A stretch of 6,338 nt of DNA from Methanolobus sp. UBA32. GTDB lineage: Archaea > Halobacteriota > Methanosarcinia > Methanosarcinales > Methanosarcinaceae. A program made the translations under genes and the position numbers. Every line of letters begins with the position of its first letter. The stretch's first letter is position 1. This document shows positions 1 through 6,244 of this stretch, piece after piece. The notes beneath the pieces are model-generated. The model had not been told where the DNA came from and searched no databases. It worked only from the letters and a program-made list of their open reading frames with translations. The stretch lies in assembly GCA_002507205.1 (NCBI GenBank), contig DAZF01000020.1, positions 1 to 6,338 of the forward strand, read 5' to 3'.

Positions 1-25
1 GTAGAAGCCCACGCACTTTAGTCAT
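1..25 (-). CDS. 5' end of an unidentified gene downstream of tsr3 (partial)
   Basis: On the minus strand an ATG at 25-23 opens a frame reading MTKVRGLL before the window ends. It starts 8 nt after the tsr3 stop codon. A GTGAT element overlapping the tsr3 stop (about 40-35) lies 8-9 nt before it and resembles the 3' half of the archaeal Shine-Dalgarno sequence GGAGGTGAT. The spacing suggests cotranscription and translational coupling with tsr3. Eight residues are too few to name a family, so the product is unknown. The start could also be chance; the call rests only on spacing and the ribosome-binding-like site. Confidence 0.4.
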
Positions 26-33
26 GGGAGCAA

Positions 34-555
34 TCACATATATTCGCTTTGTATTCTCAGGATATCCTTGCTATCCTTTGCCTGTGAATATTCTTCAAGA
101 GGTTCGTGGTTCAGTTCAATGAATGTGTGTCCCCAGTTGAATTTGGACATGATCTTCTCTGCCTGCTGTTTATTGCCAAGTATGTATAAAGCAGCAGCAA
201 AGGCCTCTACAGAGGTGAGCTTGAAAGGTCTTCCAAAATTCACCGGATTTGCAGCCACAAGGTATGGGAGTGCACGGTGTTCAAGTCTCATTCTCAAAAG
301 TTGTGGGAAAACCCTTTCCACTTCTTCCCATGAACAGTCCAGGACAGTGATGCCTTTTTTAGTACTGTCTTCAGGCGACAGGGCTTTTTCAGCCATAGGA
401 TCGAGCAATATGGAGTGTGAAGGTATTCTTTCTATTTTTTCAAAAAGGTTCACAAGTCCGAATCGTGCCATTTTCTTACCGGTACACTTTTTCGGGTCAC
501 ATTGTTTCGCATGATATAGGAAGAGCTTAATGTCTTTTTCGTCTTCAGGTGTCAT
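34..555 (-). CDS. tsr3: Tsr3-family 16S rRNA aminocarboxypropyltransferase (DUF367)
   Basis: Tsr3 transfers the 3-amino-3-carboxypropyl (acp) group of S-adenosylmethionine to N3 of an N1-methylpseudouridine in small-subunit rRNA, a late step of ribosome maturation that follows methylation by Nep1. The 173-residue protein is complete. It shows the family landmarks in order: an N-terminal DPKKCTGKK stretch (20-28), DCSWE (73-77), the long conserved block around [15 protein letters not shown] (96-110) and [10 protein letters not shown] (114-123), and a C-terminal [11 protein letters not shown] (139-149). The compact size fits archaeal members; eukaryotic ones carry longer tails. The ATG at 555 is preferred because the conserved region begins soon after it, although no strong Shine-Dalgarno site lies just upstream. 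It is transcribed divergently from the pilus operon and appears functionally unrelated to it. Confidence 0.93.
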   Translation of the reverse strand: MTPEDEKDIKLFLYHAKQCDPKKCTGKKMARFGLVNLFEKIERIPSHSILLDPMAEKALSPEDSTKKGITVLDCSWEEVERVFPQLLRMRLEHRALPYLVAANPVNFGRPFKLTSVEAFAAALYILGNKQQAEKIMSKFNWGHTFIELNHEPLEEYSQAKDSKDILRIQSEYM

Positions 556-629
556 TTGAACGTGATTATCTCTGATTGTATATCAATAATTCCTATTGCC
601 ATATATAATACTCAAATAATATAGATATG

Positions 630-637
630 TATTTATA
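630..637 (-). promoter_or_regulatory. Candidate archaeal TATA box for tsr3
   Basis: Read on the minus strand this is TATAAATA, close to the archaeal TATA consensus, and it is preceded by an A-run (AAAAA) that could act as the purine-rich BRE. With the usual spacing of about 25 nt, transcription would begin near 605 and leave a leader of roughly 50 nt before the tsr3 ATG. The whole intergenic region is very AT-rich, so chance matches are likely; a second candidate (TATATATGG side, about 600-610) is also possible. Confidence 0.35.
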
Positions 638-676
638 TTTTTAAGTGCTATTATGTCTTGAATATATCTAATATGA

Positions 677-686
677 ATATATATTT
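677..686 (+). promoter_or_regulatory. Candidate archaeal TATA box for the MinD/Tad-like operon
   Basis: The AT stretch ATATATATTT lies about 60-70 nt before the MinD-like gene start and would place transcription initiation near 705-712, with a leader of about 35-40 nt. A similar element (GAATATATCT) occurs 15 nt upstream at 660-669, so the exact box is uncertain. The downstream genes have no comparable intergenic promoter region, which makes this the likely promoter for all four. Confidence 0.35.
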
Positions 687-687
687 A

Positions 688-719
688 ATGAGTTTTCAGA
701 CGAAAAGTAAACGACTCAT
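688..719 (+). promoter_or_regulatory. Imperfect inverted repeat between TATA box and ribosome binding site
   Basis: The arms ATGAGT (688-693) and ACTCAT (714-719) are perfectly complementary. Inside them TTTC (694-697) can pair with GAAA (702-705) around an AGAC loop, leaving an 8-nt bulge (706-713). The element covers the expected transcription start of the MinD-like operon, so it could be a dimeric repressor operator or, if transcribed, a leader hairpin upstream of the Shine-Dalgarno site. In AT-rich DNA a palindrome of this strength may also be fortuitous. Confidence 0.25.
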
Positions 720-745
720 ATTGTAATCATCAACCGAGGCATTTT

Positions 746-1540
746 ATGACAGCAACAATTTTTACTATTGTTTCAGGGAAGGGTGGTGTTGGCACAACTA
801 CGGCTGCTATAAATCTCAGTGCTGCACTTGCAGGGTTTGCAAAAAATACTCTTATAATCGATACTGATATTGGAATGCCTACTGTTGGGCTGATGTTGGG
901 TATCGAAACTACAAAGGCAAGTCTTCACGACGTTCTTGCAGGTACTGCAGAGTTAAAGGACGCCATATATGACGGTCCTAACAATCTACACGTTCTTCCG
1001 GGAAGTATTTCCCTACACAGTTTTGTAAATGCAAATACTGATGCTCTCAGCGATATTCTGGATACTGTGAAAGAAAAGTATGATTATGTCATCATAGATT
1101 CTCCTACAGGTATCAATAAGAATTCAATATTATCCATATCACTTGCAGACGAAGTAATCCAGGTAATGAATCCGGATATCGCATCTCTTGCGGGCGCAAT
1201 GAAAATACAGACTATTTCTGACAGTATGGGCAAACCATTCCGTGGAGTCTTCATTAATAGGACTGGCGTTAATCCAAATGAGTTAAGCAATGACAGGATA
1301 GAATCCACTCTTGGGCTTAGGATCCTGGAAACCATAATTGAAGACAATAGTGTAAGGAATTCTTTAGCTTTTAAAACACCAGTAGTTATGAAATACCCTG
1401 GCTCACCGGTAGCTGTCGGATTCAATCGTCAGGCAGCTGAGATTGCAGGCATCAAGTCTATGGTCGAGGACACGTCTGCAGAAGTGAAGGACAAGAAAAA
1501 GAAGGGCAAGAGATTCTCATTATCAAAGAACAAGGAATGA
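746..1540 (+). CDS. MinD/ParA-family ATPase with altered P-loop, TadZ/CpaE-like by context
   Basis: This 264-residue protein belongs to the SIMIBI-class MinD/ParA ATPases, which dimerise on nucleotide and position large complexes at membranes or poles. Visible motifs are the deviant Walker A GKGGVGTTT (11-19), switch I DTDIG (39-43) with the expected Asp41, Walker B/switch II VIIDSPTG (115-122), an adenine-contacting-type FINR (169-172), and an archaeal MinD-like ending VVMKYPGSP (213-221). Signature lysine K12 is present, but position 17, the P-loop lysine in nearly all members, is Thr (codon ACA). The final ~18 residues are strongly basic (DKKKKGKR then SKNKE), possibly a membrane or partner contact, without the amphipathic helix of bacterial MinD. 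A GAGG site at 736-739, six nt before the ATG, supports the start. It heads the operon directly before the secretion ATPase, as tadZ precedes tadA in bacteria, so a role in placing the filament machine is inferred. A general cell-division MinD remains an alternative. Confidence 0.9.
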   Translation: MTATIFTIVSGKGGVGTTTAAINLSAALAGFAKNTLIIDTDIGMPTVGLMLGIETTKASLHDVLAGTAELKDAIYDGPNNLHVLPGSISLHSFVNANTDALSDILDTVKEKYDYVIIDSPTGINKNSILSISLADEVIQVMNPDIASLAGAMKIQTISDSMGKPFRGVFINRTGVNPNELSNDRIESTLGLRILETIIEDNSVRNSLAFKTPVVMKYPGSPVAVGFNRQAAEIAGIKSMVEDTSAEVKDKKKKGKRFSLSKNKE

Positions 1541-1599
1541 TATCTCTATCGAATTCAAGACTAAAATGCCTTAAAACTATCAATTTGGAAGATAATAAA

Positions 1600-1635
1600 A
1601 TGACCATTTGTATTGGGGTTGGTAATATTGAGTAA
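1600..1635 (+). other. Possible 11-codon leader ORF overlapping the secretion ATPase start
   Basis: An ATG at 1600 opens an 11-codon frame (MTICIGVGNIE, stop TAA at 1633-1635) that overlaps the candidate TTG starts of the downstream ATPase gene. It has a better start codon and a better-placed ribosome-binding-like sequence (GGAAGAT, 1587-1593) than that gene itself. It could recruit ribosomes that then reinitiate on the overlapping TTG, or it may be fortuitous. A sequencing frameshift that makes this ATG the true ATPase start is also possible. Confidence 0.25.
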
Positions 1636-3733
1636 TATTTCAGGTGACCGGACTGACGATAAGGATTATGAAGATGGTCTTCCAGTTGAGACAATGAGTG
1701 CTGAAGATGATGGTTCTGCCACAGGCATGAAAGAAGACTCTTCATTAAATCCTGAAGTCTCAGTAGAAGATAGGTCTGTGAATACAGGCTCAGATTCAGT
1801 TCCTCCTGCGGAGCACCGAATTGATAAATCTGATGTGCTTGTTGCGGGTGGTGCCATAGAAAATGAGCACGTTGAAGAGGCAGAGGAAAAGCACAATCTA
1901 ATAGGGGATTTTCTGTCAGCGGATGAGGATGATTTTATCAATGAACTTGCAGAGCTTATCTTGCCGGATTCAGAGCCCATAAGCATTGGTAGCTTAAAAA
2001 GCAGGGTTGATGATCTTTATATTCCATTTTATAATGACATTGAAGTCCCGTATGACAAGGAGTCTTTCTGGAGGGATGTCATTTCAGAGATCTACAAAGA
2101 AGAACCTATAGAGGAAGAATTAATTGTAGATGATGAAGACTCTGAGTCATTGATGGATCGTGCCGCTAAACTCTTTTCCAGAAATGCTCTTAATATAGAG
2201 CCTTATAATGTTGTAGAACATGGCCCTATTGTAGATCTTACAATTCCAGCTGACAGTTCCTTCAAGGAAGTTGAACTTTATGAGGTAAATCCTCTTTATG
2301 GGTATGTAAGGATCGCGTACAATCCTGAATCCCATGAGTATCAGTACCAGACTATAGAGGCGGTTCTGACTGAAAAGGAGCAGGAGCTTCTGGAAGCTAT
2401 CAAGCTGAAGTTCGTTGAAACTCTTGATGTGAATTTAAAAGAGATATCCCGTAAGAATGCAGAAAAATTCCTTAAGGAAAACGTGGTGAATTATTTACAG
2501 GAATATCGTATAGACATCTCGCCACGAAAAAGAGAGAGGATAATCTATCATATTGTTCGTGATTTTGTAGGCTATGGTGAGATCGATATTTTAATGAGGG
2601 ATCCGAACCTGGAAGATATTTCCTGCGACGGTCCGAATACTCCTATCTATATTTATCACAAAGAGTACAATTCAATACCATCCGACATAGAATTTCCTTC
2701 TGATTCGGTATTGGATTCTTTCGCTATCAGGATCGCTCAGATATGTGGCAGGCATATATCGATTGCAAGGCCAATACTTGATGCTACTATGCCTGATGGT
2801 TCACGTATACAGATGACACTGGGCAGGGAGATCACTACCCGTGGAAGTACTTTTACTATCCGGCGATTCAAGGACAACCCTATCAGTCCTACCAACCTTG
2901 TTGATTTCCATACTTTCTCAACTGCTATGATGGCCTATCTCTGGTTGTCTGTGGAATCAAATAAAAGTCTGATCTTTGCCGGAGGTACGGCATCAGGTAA
3001 GACTACTGCTATGAATGCAGTTTCCCTTTTCATCCAGCCGGAAATGAAAATAGTTTCCATTGAGGATACCAGGGAACTGAACCTCTCACATCCTAACTGG
3101 ATCCCTGGGGTTACCAGACAGGCATTTTCAGGTGAAGAAAAAGGTTCCATTGAGATGTATGAACTCCTGAGGGCATCTTTGAGGCAGAGGCCTGAATATA
3201 TTATTGTGGGTGAGGTTCGTGGAGCTGAAGCATATGTGCTTTTCCAGGCGATGTCTACAGGTCACACCACATTCTCAACAATGCATGCTGATTCTGTGCA
3301 ATCTGTGGTACACAGGCTGGAGAATCCTCCTATTAATGTGCCAAGGATTATGATACAGGCTCTTGACCTTGTAGCAATACAGGTACAGGTCAAGGTTGGC
3401 GGTGAACGTGTAAGACGTTGTAAATCACTTACGGAAATTGTCGGTGTGGACCCTCGAACCGGTGAACTCCTTACCAATGATGTTTTCGTATGGGATGCTG
3501 CAAGGGATATGTTCCAGTATTCGGGCAGATCCTATGTCATAGAAAGTGTTATGGAAAGCAGGGGATGGACTGAAGAAAGAGTCCGTGATGAATTAAAGCA
3601 ACGGCAGGACATTCTTGAATGGACTCGTAATAAAAGGATTACGAACTTCAAGGATTTTGCAAAGATAGTAGTGGCTTACGGACGTGAGCCAGATGTGATA
3701 ATTAAAAGCATAAGGCAGGAATTGGATGTCTAA
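1613..3733 (+). CDS. TadA/GspE/ArlI-family type IV filament assembly ATPase with acidic N-terminal extension
   Basis: This is the cytoplasmic hexameric motor ATPase that powers pilin insertion in archaeal type IV filament and Tad-type systems. Landmarks of the 706-residue frame are the N2-domain start GYGEIDIL (320-327), Walker A GGTASGKTT (457-465, Lys463), the Asp box IEDTRE (483-488), Walker B IIVGEVRG (530-537, Glu534), and the His box GHTTFSTMHAD (550-560). The C-terminal ~65 residues are helical, typical of archaeal members. All catalytic motifs look intact. It is longer than bacterial TadA (about 430) or ArlI (about 550). The extra length is N-terminal: residues 1-115 are rich in Asp, Glu and Ser and probably disordered, and about 115-215 matches no domain I recognise. 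The start is uncertain: TTG at 1613, 1619 or 1628, or ATG at 1694 (residue 28), all in frame; only the disordered tail is affected. The stop overlaps the next gene by 8 nt, implying coupling with the first platform protein. Confidence 0.93.
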   Translation: MGLVILSNISGDRTDDKDYEDGLPVETMSAEDDGSATGMKEDSSLNPEVSVEDRSVNTGSDSVPPAEHRIDKSDVLVAGGAIENEHVEEAEEKHNLIGDFLSADEDDFINELAELILPDSEPISIGSLKSRVDDLYIPFYNDIEVPYDKESFWRDVISEIYKEEPIEEELIVDDEDSESLMDRAAKLFSRNALNIEPYNVVEHGPIVDLTIPADSSFKEVELYEVNPLYGYVRIAYNPESHEYQYQTIEAVLTEKEQELLEAIKLKFVETLDVNLKEISRKNAEKFLKENVVNYLQEYRIDISPRKRERIIYHIVRDFVGYGEIDILMRDPNLEDISCDGPNTPIYIYHKEYNSIPSDIEFPSDSVLDSFAIRIAQICGRHISIARPILDATMPDGSRIQMTLGREITTRGSTFTIRRFKDNPISPTNLVDFHTFSTAMMAYLWLSVESNKSLIFAGGTASGKTTAMNAVSLFIQPEMKIVSIEDTRELNLSHPNWIPGVTRQAFSGEEKGSIEMYELLRASLRQRPEYIIVGEVRGAEAYVLFQAMSTGHTTFSTMHADSVQSVVHRLENPPINVPRIMIQALDLVAIQVQVKVGGERVRRCKSLTEIVGVDPRTGELLTNDVFVWDAARDMFQYSGRSYVIESVMESRGWTEERVRDELKQRQDILEWTRNKRITNFKDFAKIVVAYGREPDVIIKSIRQELDV

Positions 3734-4649
3734 TCTGTATTTCCTCCTGGCTTACAATCTTTTCGGCAAGTATTACGAAAAGAAAAGGCTTGAATTCTTT
3801 GGCCTTCGTCATAGTCTCCTGAAGAACCGCATGGATATGGCTTATGATGTCTACATGTCCTGCGCACTGCTGACTTCAATTCTCAGTGCTGTTGTTGGTC
3901 TGATTGGAATTTCATTCATTCTGCTGATATTTGGAGTTCCTGATGTGAAGGGCACCAGGATTATGTTTCCTGGGTGGATCGAACCACTTCTTCAATACAA
4001 GGCCATTATTCTTGGACTGGTGTTTGTAGTTATTTTCACTGCTCTGGTGTTTATAGTTGTCTACAAGTCATTTCAGGTATATCCTTCTATAATGGCAGGT
4101 GACAGAAAAAGAAGGATTGACAGCATGCTTCCATATGCTGTGAACTACATGTCTGCAATGTCTGGCGCAGGTGTGCTTCCAGTTGATCTTTTCAGGTCAC
4201 TTGCAATAAATGATATCTATGGTGAGATGTCAGTGGAGTGCCGCTACCTGGTGCGTGATCTTGAGATACTTGGTCAGGACCTTGTCAGTGCAATGAAGAA
4301 TCTTGCAGTTACGACTCCTTCCAGTGCATTGCAGGACTTCCTGCAGGGTGCAATTACGGTTGTGACATCCGGTGGTCAGCTTGAATCCTATTTCCGGATA
4401 AAGACTGATCAATATATCATGGAGAACCGTCAGAGCCAGAAAGAATTCCTGGAGACATTGGGTCTTATGGGTGAAACCTATGTGACGGCTTTTGTTGCCG
4501 GTCCTCTTTTCCTTGTGGTGGTCATATCCATCATGTCTATTATGGGAAATGCACAGATGGCCTTCCTCTATATCATTATTTACGCATTGATTCCAATTGG
4601 CAGCATAATGTATGTGGTAGTCATCAGTATGCTTACTCCGGAGGCATAA
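3726..4649 (+). CDS. TadB-like type IV filament platform protein (T2SSF domain, first of pair)
   Basis: This polytopic inner-membrane platform protein should anchor the assembly ATPase and transmit its motion to the growing filament. In 307 residues it has two N-terminal membrane segments (about 47-71 and 93-114), one cytoplasmic T2SSF domain (about 118-248), and two C-terminal membrane segments (about 252-273 and 279-303). Typical T2SSF/ArlJ signatures are IDSMLPYAVNYMSAMSGAG (131-149), RDLEILGQDL (177-186), TPSS (197-200) and TSGGQLESY (214-222). It resembles the N-terminal half of the usual double-domain archaeal PilC/ArlJ protein, but ends after one domain. The ATG lies within the last codons of the ATPase gene (8-nt overlap), with purine-rich AGGCAGGA just upstream at 3713-3720, so translation is probably coupled. 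The family is clear; the filament it serves is inferred from context. Confidence 0.9.
   Translation: MSNLYFLLAYNLFGKYYEKKRLEFFGLRHSLLKNRMDMAYDVYMSCALLTSILSAVVGLIGISFILLIFGVPDVKGTRIMFPGWIEPLLQYKAIILGLVFVVIFTALVFIVVYKSFQVYPSIMAGDRKRRIDSMLPYAVNYMSAMSGAGVLPVDLFRSLAINDIYGEMSVECRYLVRDLEILGQDLVSAMKNLAVTTPSSALQDFLQGAITVVTSGGQLESYFRIKTDQYIMENRQSQKEFLETLGLMGETYVTAFVAGPLFLVVVISIMSIMGNAQMAFLYIIIYALIPIGSIMYVVVISMLTPEA
4640..4644 (+). promoter_or_regulatory. Ribosome binding site of the second platform gene
   Basis: GGAGG lies six nt before the ATG at 4651 and inside the last codons of the preceding gene, whose TAA ends one nt before that ATG. It is the strongest plus-strand Shine-Dalgarno match in the operon and fixes the start of the second platform protein. 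Confidence 0.75.
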
Positions 4650-4650
4650 A

Positions 4651-5640
4651 ATGAAGATACGTGATATTTTCCGAAGAGAAACACAGTCCAGTGAACTGCT
4701 TACAGAGGAAGAGCTATCTGTACTTGAAGACAGCCTGATAGATGCAAAGATGGAGGAAGCAACTAAAAATGTGCTTGTTAAAAACTTCTTCAAGGAGCCG
4801 CTAAAAACACTTAGCCTAAATCCGGAATATACATTTGCCCTGAGTACTCCTGTGGCTTTGGTATTTTTTGCAATTGGAATGGCCATTACCTGGGGTACGC
4901 CAATAATTGATGATGTTATCATCTTCTCAGTGCTCATATGTGTGACGCCTCCTTCTATTGCTTTCCATAAAAAATACAAAAGGACAAGTACAATTGAAGA
5001 GTATCTCCCAACTTTTTTGAGGGATATATCTGAAATGAGCAGGGCAGGATTAACTCTTCCAAATGCTGTTAATACGGTTGCCAAGGGTGAATATGGTGCT
5101 CTGACAAAGGAAGTTCAGGTCATGGATTCTTCAATGTCATGGGGTGTATCTTTTGAAGATTCATTGAAAACGTTTGCACTAAGGATATCTACTCCTATAA
5201 TTGTGAGGTCAGTTTCCCTCATTACTCAGGCAAGCAAAGCTGGAGGTCGTGTATCTTCTGTCCTCGAGGCTGCTGCTCGTGATGCAAGAGAAGTAAAAAT
5301 GCTGGAACGTGAAAGACGTGGTAATATGATGGTGTATGTGGTCATCACTTACATGTCATTCTTCGTTTTCATTTTCGTAATAGCCATGCTCACTTCTACA
5401 TTTGTGCCTACCATGGCAGAAGCAGGTAGGGCTGCATCTGCAGCAGGTGCAGGAAGCAGTTTCATTGGGGCTTTCGATCCTGCAGAGTATACCCGTCTGA
5501 TGTTTCATGCAACAGTCATTCAGGGTTTCATGAGCGGACTGGTGGCAGGGCAGATGGGTGAAGGTTCAGCGTTTTTGGGTTTAAAACACTCTATCATACT
5601 GACGCTTATCGCCTGGGGTATATTCACTTTCCTGATCTGA
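4651..5640 (+). CDS. TadC-like type IV filament platform protein (T2SSF domain, second of pair)
   Basis: This 329-residue protein is a paralogue of the protein encoded just upstream and should form the second half of the membrane platform. An acidic N-terminal region (about 15-37) precedes membrane segments at about 61-80 and 87-105. A cytoplasmic T2SSF domain follows (about 112-226), with IEEYLPTFLRDISEMSRAG (115-133) aligning with the equivalent helix of its partner, and SKAGGRVSSVLE (195-206). Segments at about 228-250, 283-300 and 311-329 follow. An Ala/Gly-rich loop (256-270) sits between the third and fourth. The ending, with QGFMSGLVAGQMGEGSAFLG (291-310) and LKHS, is the characteristic C-terminus of archaeal ArlJ/PilC proteins, so this gene corresponds to the C-terminal half of the usual fused protein. 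It is the last gene of the operon and is followed by a hairpin terminator 25 nt on. Confidence 0.9.
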   Translation: MKIRDIFRRETQSSELLTEEELSVLEDSLIDAKMEEATKNVLVKNFFKEPLKTLSLNPEYTFALSTPVALVFFAIGMAITWGTPIIDDVIIFSVLICVTPPSIAFHKKYKRTSTIEEYLPTFLRDISEMSRAGLTLPNAVNTVAKGEYGALTKEVQVMDSSMSWGVSFEDSLKTFALRISTPIIVRSVSLITQASKAGGRVSSVLEAAARDAREVKMLERERRGNMMVYVVITYMSFFVFIFVIAMLTSTFVPTMAEAGRAASAAGAGSSFIGAFDPAEYTRLMFHATVIQGFMSGLVAGQMGEGSAFLGLKHSIILTLIAWGIFTFLI

Positions 5641-5665
5641 AACAAACATTAAAAATAAATAATCT

Positions 5666-5690
5666 GGCTTATTCGAGTTTAGAATAAGCC
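5666..5690. terminator. Bidirectional hairpin terminator between convergent operons
   Basis: GGCTTATTC (5666-5674) and GAATAAGCC (5682-5690) form a perfect 9-bp stem around a 7-nt loop. On the plus strand it is followed by GCTTTTGCTTTTTT, and on the minus strand by AGATTATTTATTTTTAATG, so each direction has a T-rich tract after the stem. Archaeal termination depends mainly on such T-rich runs, so this should end the Tad-like operon rightward and the fumarase operon leftward. The stem includes the last codons and stop (5671-5669) of the fumarase beta gene. Confidence 0.65.
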
Positions 5691-6244
5691 GCTTTTGCTT
5701 TTTTACTAACTTCTAAAAAAAGGTCATTGTTGTGTGAGTCTATTCCGACAACAAGGGGTCCAAACTCACTTACCTCAAGCTCCCATACAGCTTCCGGCAT
5801 ACCCAGGTCCAGCCAATGTACTGTATTTACTTTTTCAATGCTAATGGCAGCCAGTGCTGCACATCCGCCTGTAAAGGCGAGGTAGACTGCTTTGTTTTCC
5901 ATTGCGTCTGTGACATTATCCATTCCGCCTTTTCCTACAAAGGCGCGAACTTCATGAATTTCAAGGAGCTTTGGTGTCATTTTTGACATGCGGGCACTTG
6001 TGGTAGGTCCTGCAGCAACAACTTCCCAATTCCCTTCTCTCTTTTTCATAAGTGGTCCGCAGTGATAGATCACAGATCCTTCCAGGTCAAATGGAAGTTC
6101 TTTCTTTTCCTGGTACATTTCCAGAATTCTGGCATGCGCCTCATCTCTGGCTGTAAATATTGTTCCGCTGAGGTAGACGATATCGCCTGCTTTGAGCTTT
6201 TCGATATCTTCTTTTTTTAATGGTGTTGTCAGTCTGTATTCCAT
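5669..6244 (-). CDS. fumB: Class I fumarate hydratase beta subunit (Fe-S hydro-lyase, C-terminal domain)
   Basis: Class I fumarases reversibly hydrate fumarate to malate using a [4Fe-4S] cluster. In archaea the enzyme is often split into an alpha (cluster-binding) and a beta subunit, and this is the latter; in methanogens it serves the incomplete TCA pathway. The 191-residue protein has the expected length and motifs: [14 protein letters not shown] (27-40), HCGP (61-64), the substrate-site loop GPTTSARM (79-86), GKGGM (104-108) with the conserved lysine, and FTGGCAA (124-130). The start overlaps the alpha-subunit stop by one nt (TAATG). A near-ideal ribosome binding site GGTGGTGAT, 5 nt upstream, lies inside the alpha gene, so the subunits should be made in balanced amounts. 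L-tartrate dehydratase is a close relative that motifs alone do not exclude, but a split fumarase is far more common in methanogens. 'fumB' here means beta subunit, not the E. coli isozyme. Confidence 0.93.
   Translation of the reverse strand: MEYRLTTPLKKEDIEKLKAGDIVYLSGTIFTARDEAHARILEMYQEKKELPFDLEGSVIYHCGPLMKKREGNWEVVAAGPTTSARMSKMTPKLLEIHEVRAFVGKGGMDNVTDAMENKAVYLAFTGGCAALAAISIEKVNTVHWLDLGMPEAVWELEVSEFGPLVVGIDSHNNDLFLEVSKKAKAAYSKLE

Noticed and set aside
68..514. 148-residue plus-strand frame inside the tsr3 region
   Set aside because: The opposite strand encodes an unmistakable Tsr3 protein; this frame has no family resemblance and is a shadow.
746..1540. Plasmid or chromosome partition ParA
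   Set aside because: There is no ParB-like gene or clustered centromere-like repeats nearby. The protein ends like archaeal MinD and is followed by filament-assembly genes, so a positioning role for that machine fits better.
2121..2160. C/D-box-like combination (TGATGA ... CTGA ... TGATGG) suggestive of an archaeal C/D guide RNA
   Set aside because: The boxes are too closely spaced for a guide RNA, fall in frame within acidic Asp/Glu codons (GAT GAT GAA) of the ATPase gene, and lack terminal pairing; chance is the better explanation.
4230..5084. 284-residue open frame on the minus strand across the two platform genes
   Set aside because: It lies entirely opposite two well-supported T2SSF genes, has no recognisable motif or upstream ribosome binding site, and its composition (for example long Ser-rich runs) is that of an antisense shadow.
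5406..5460. Ala/Gly-rich repeat-like stretch in the second platform protein
   Set aside because: It encodes a short low-complexity extracellular loop between membrane segments; codons vary and there is no regular DNA repeat unit.
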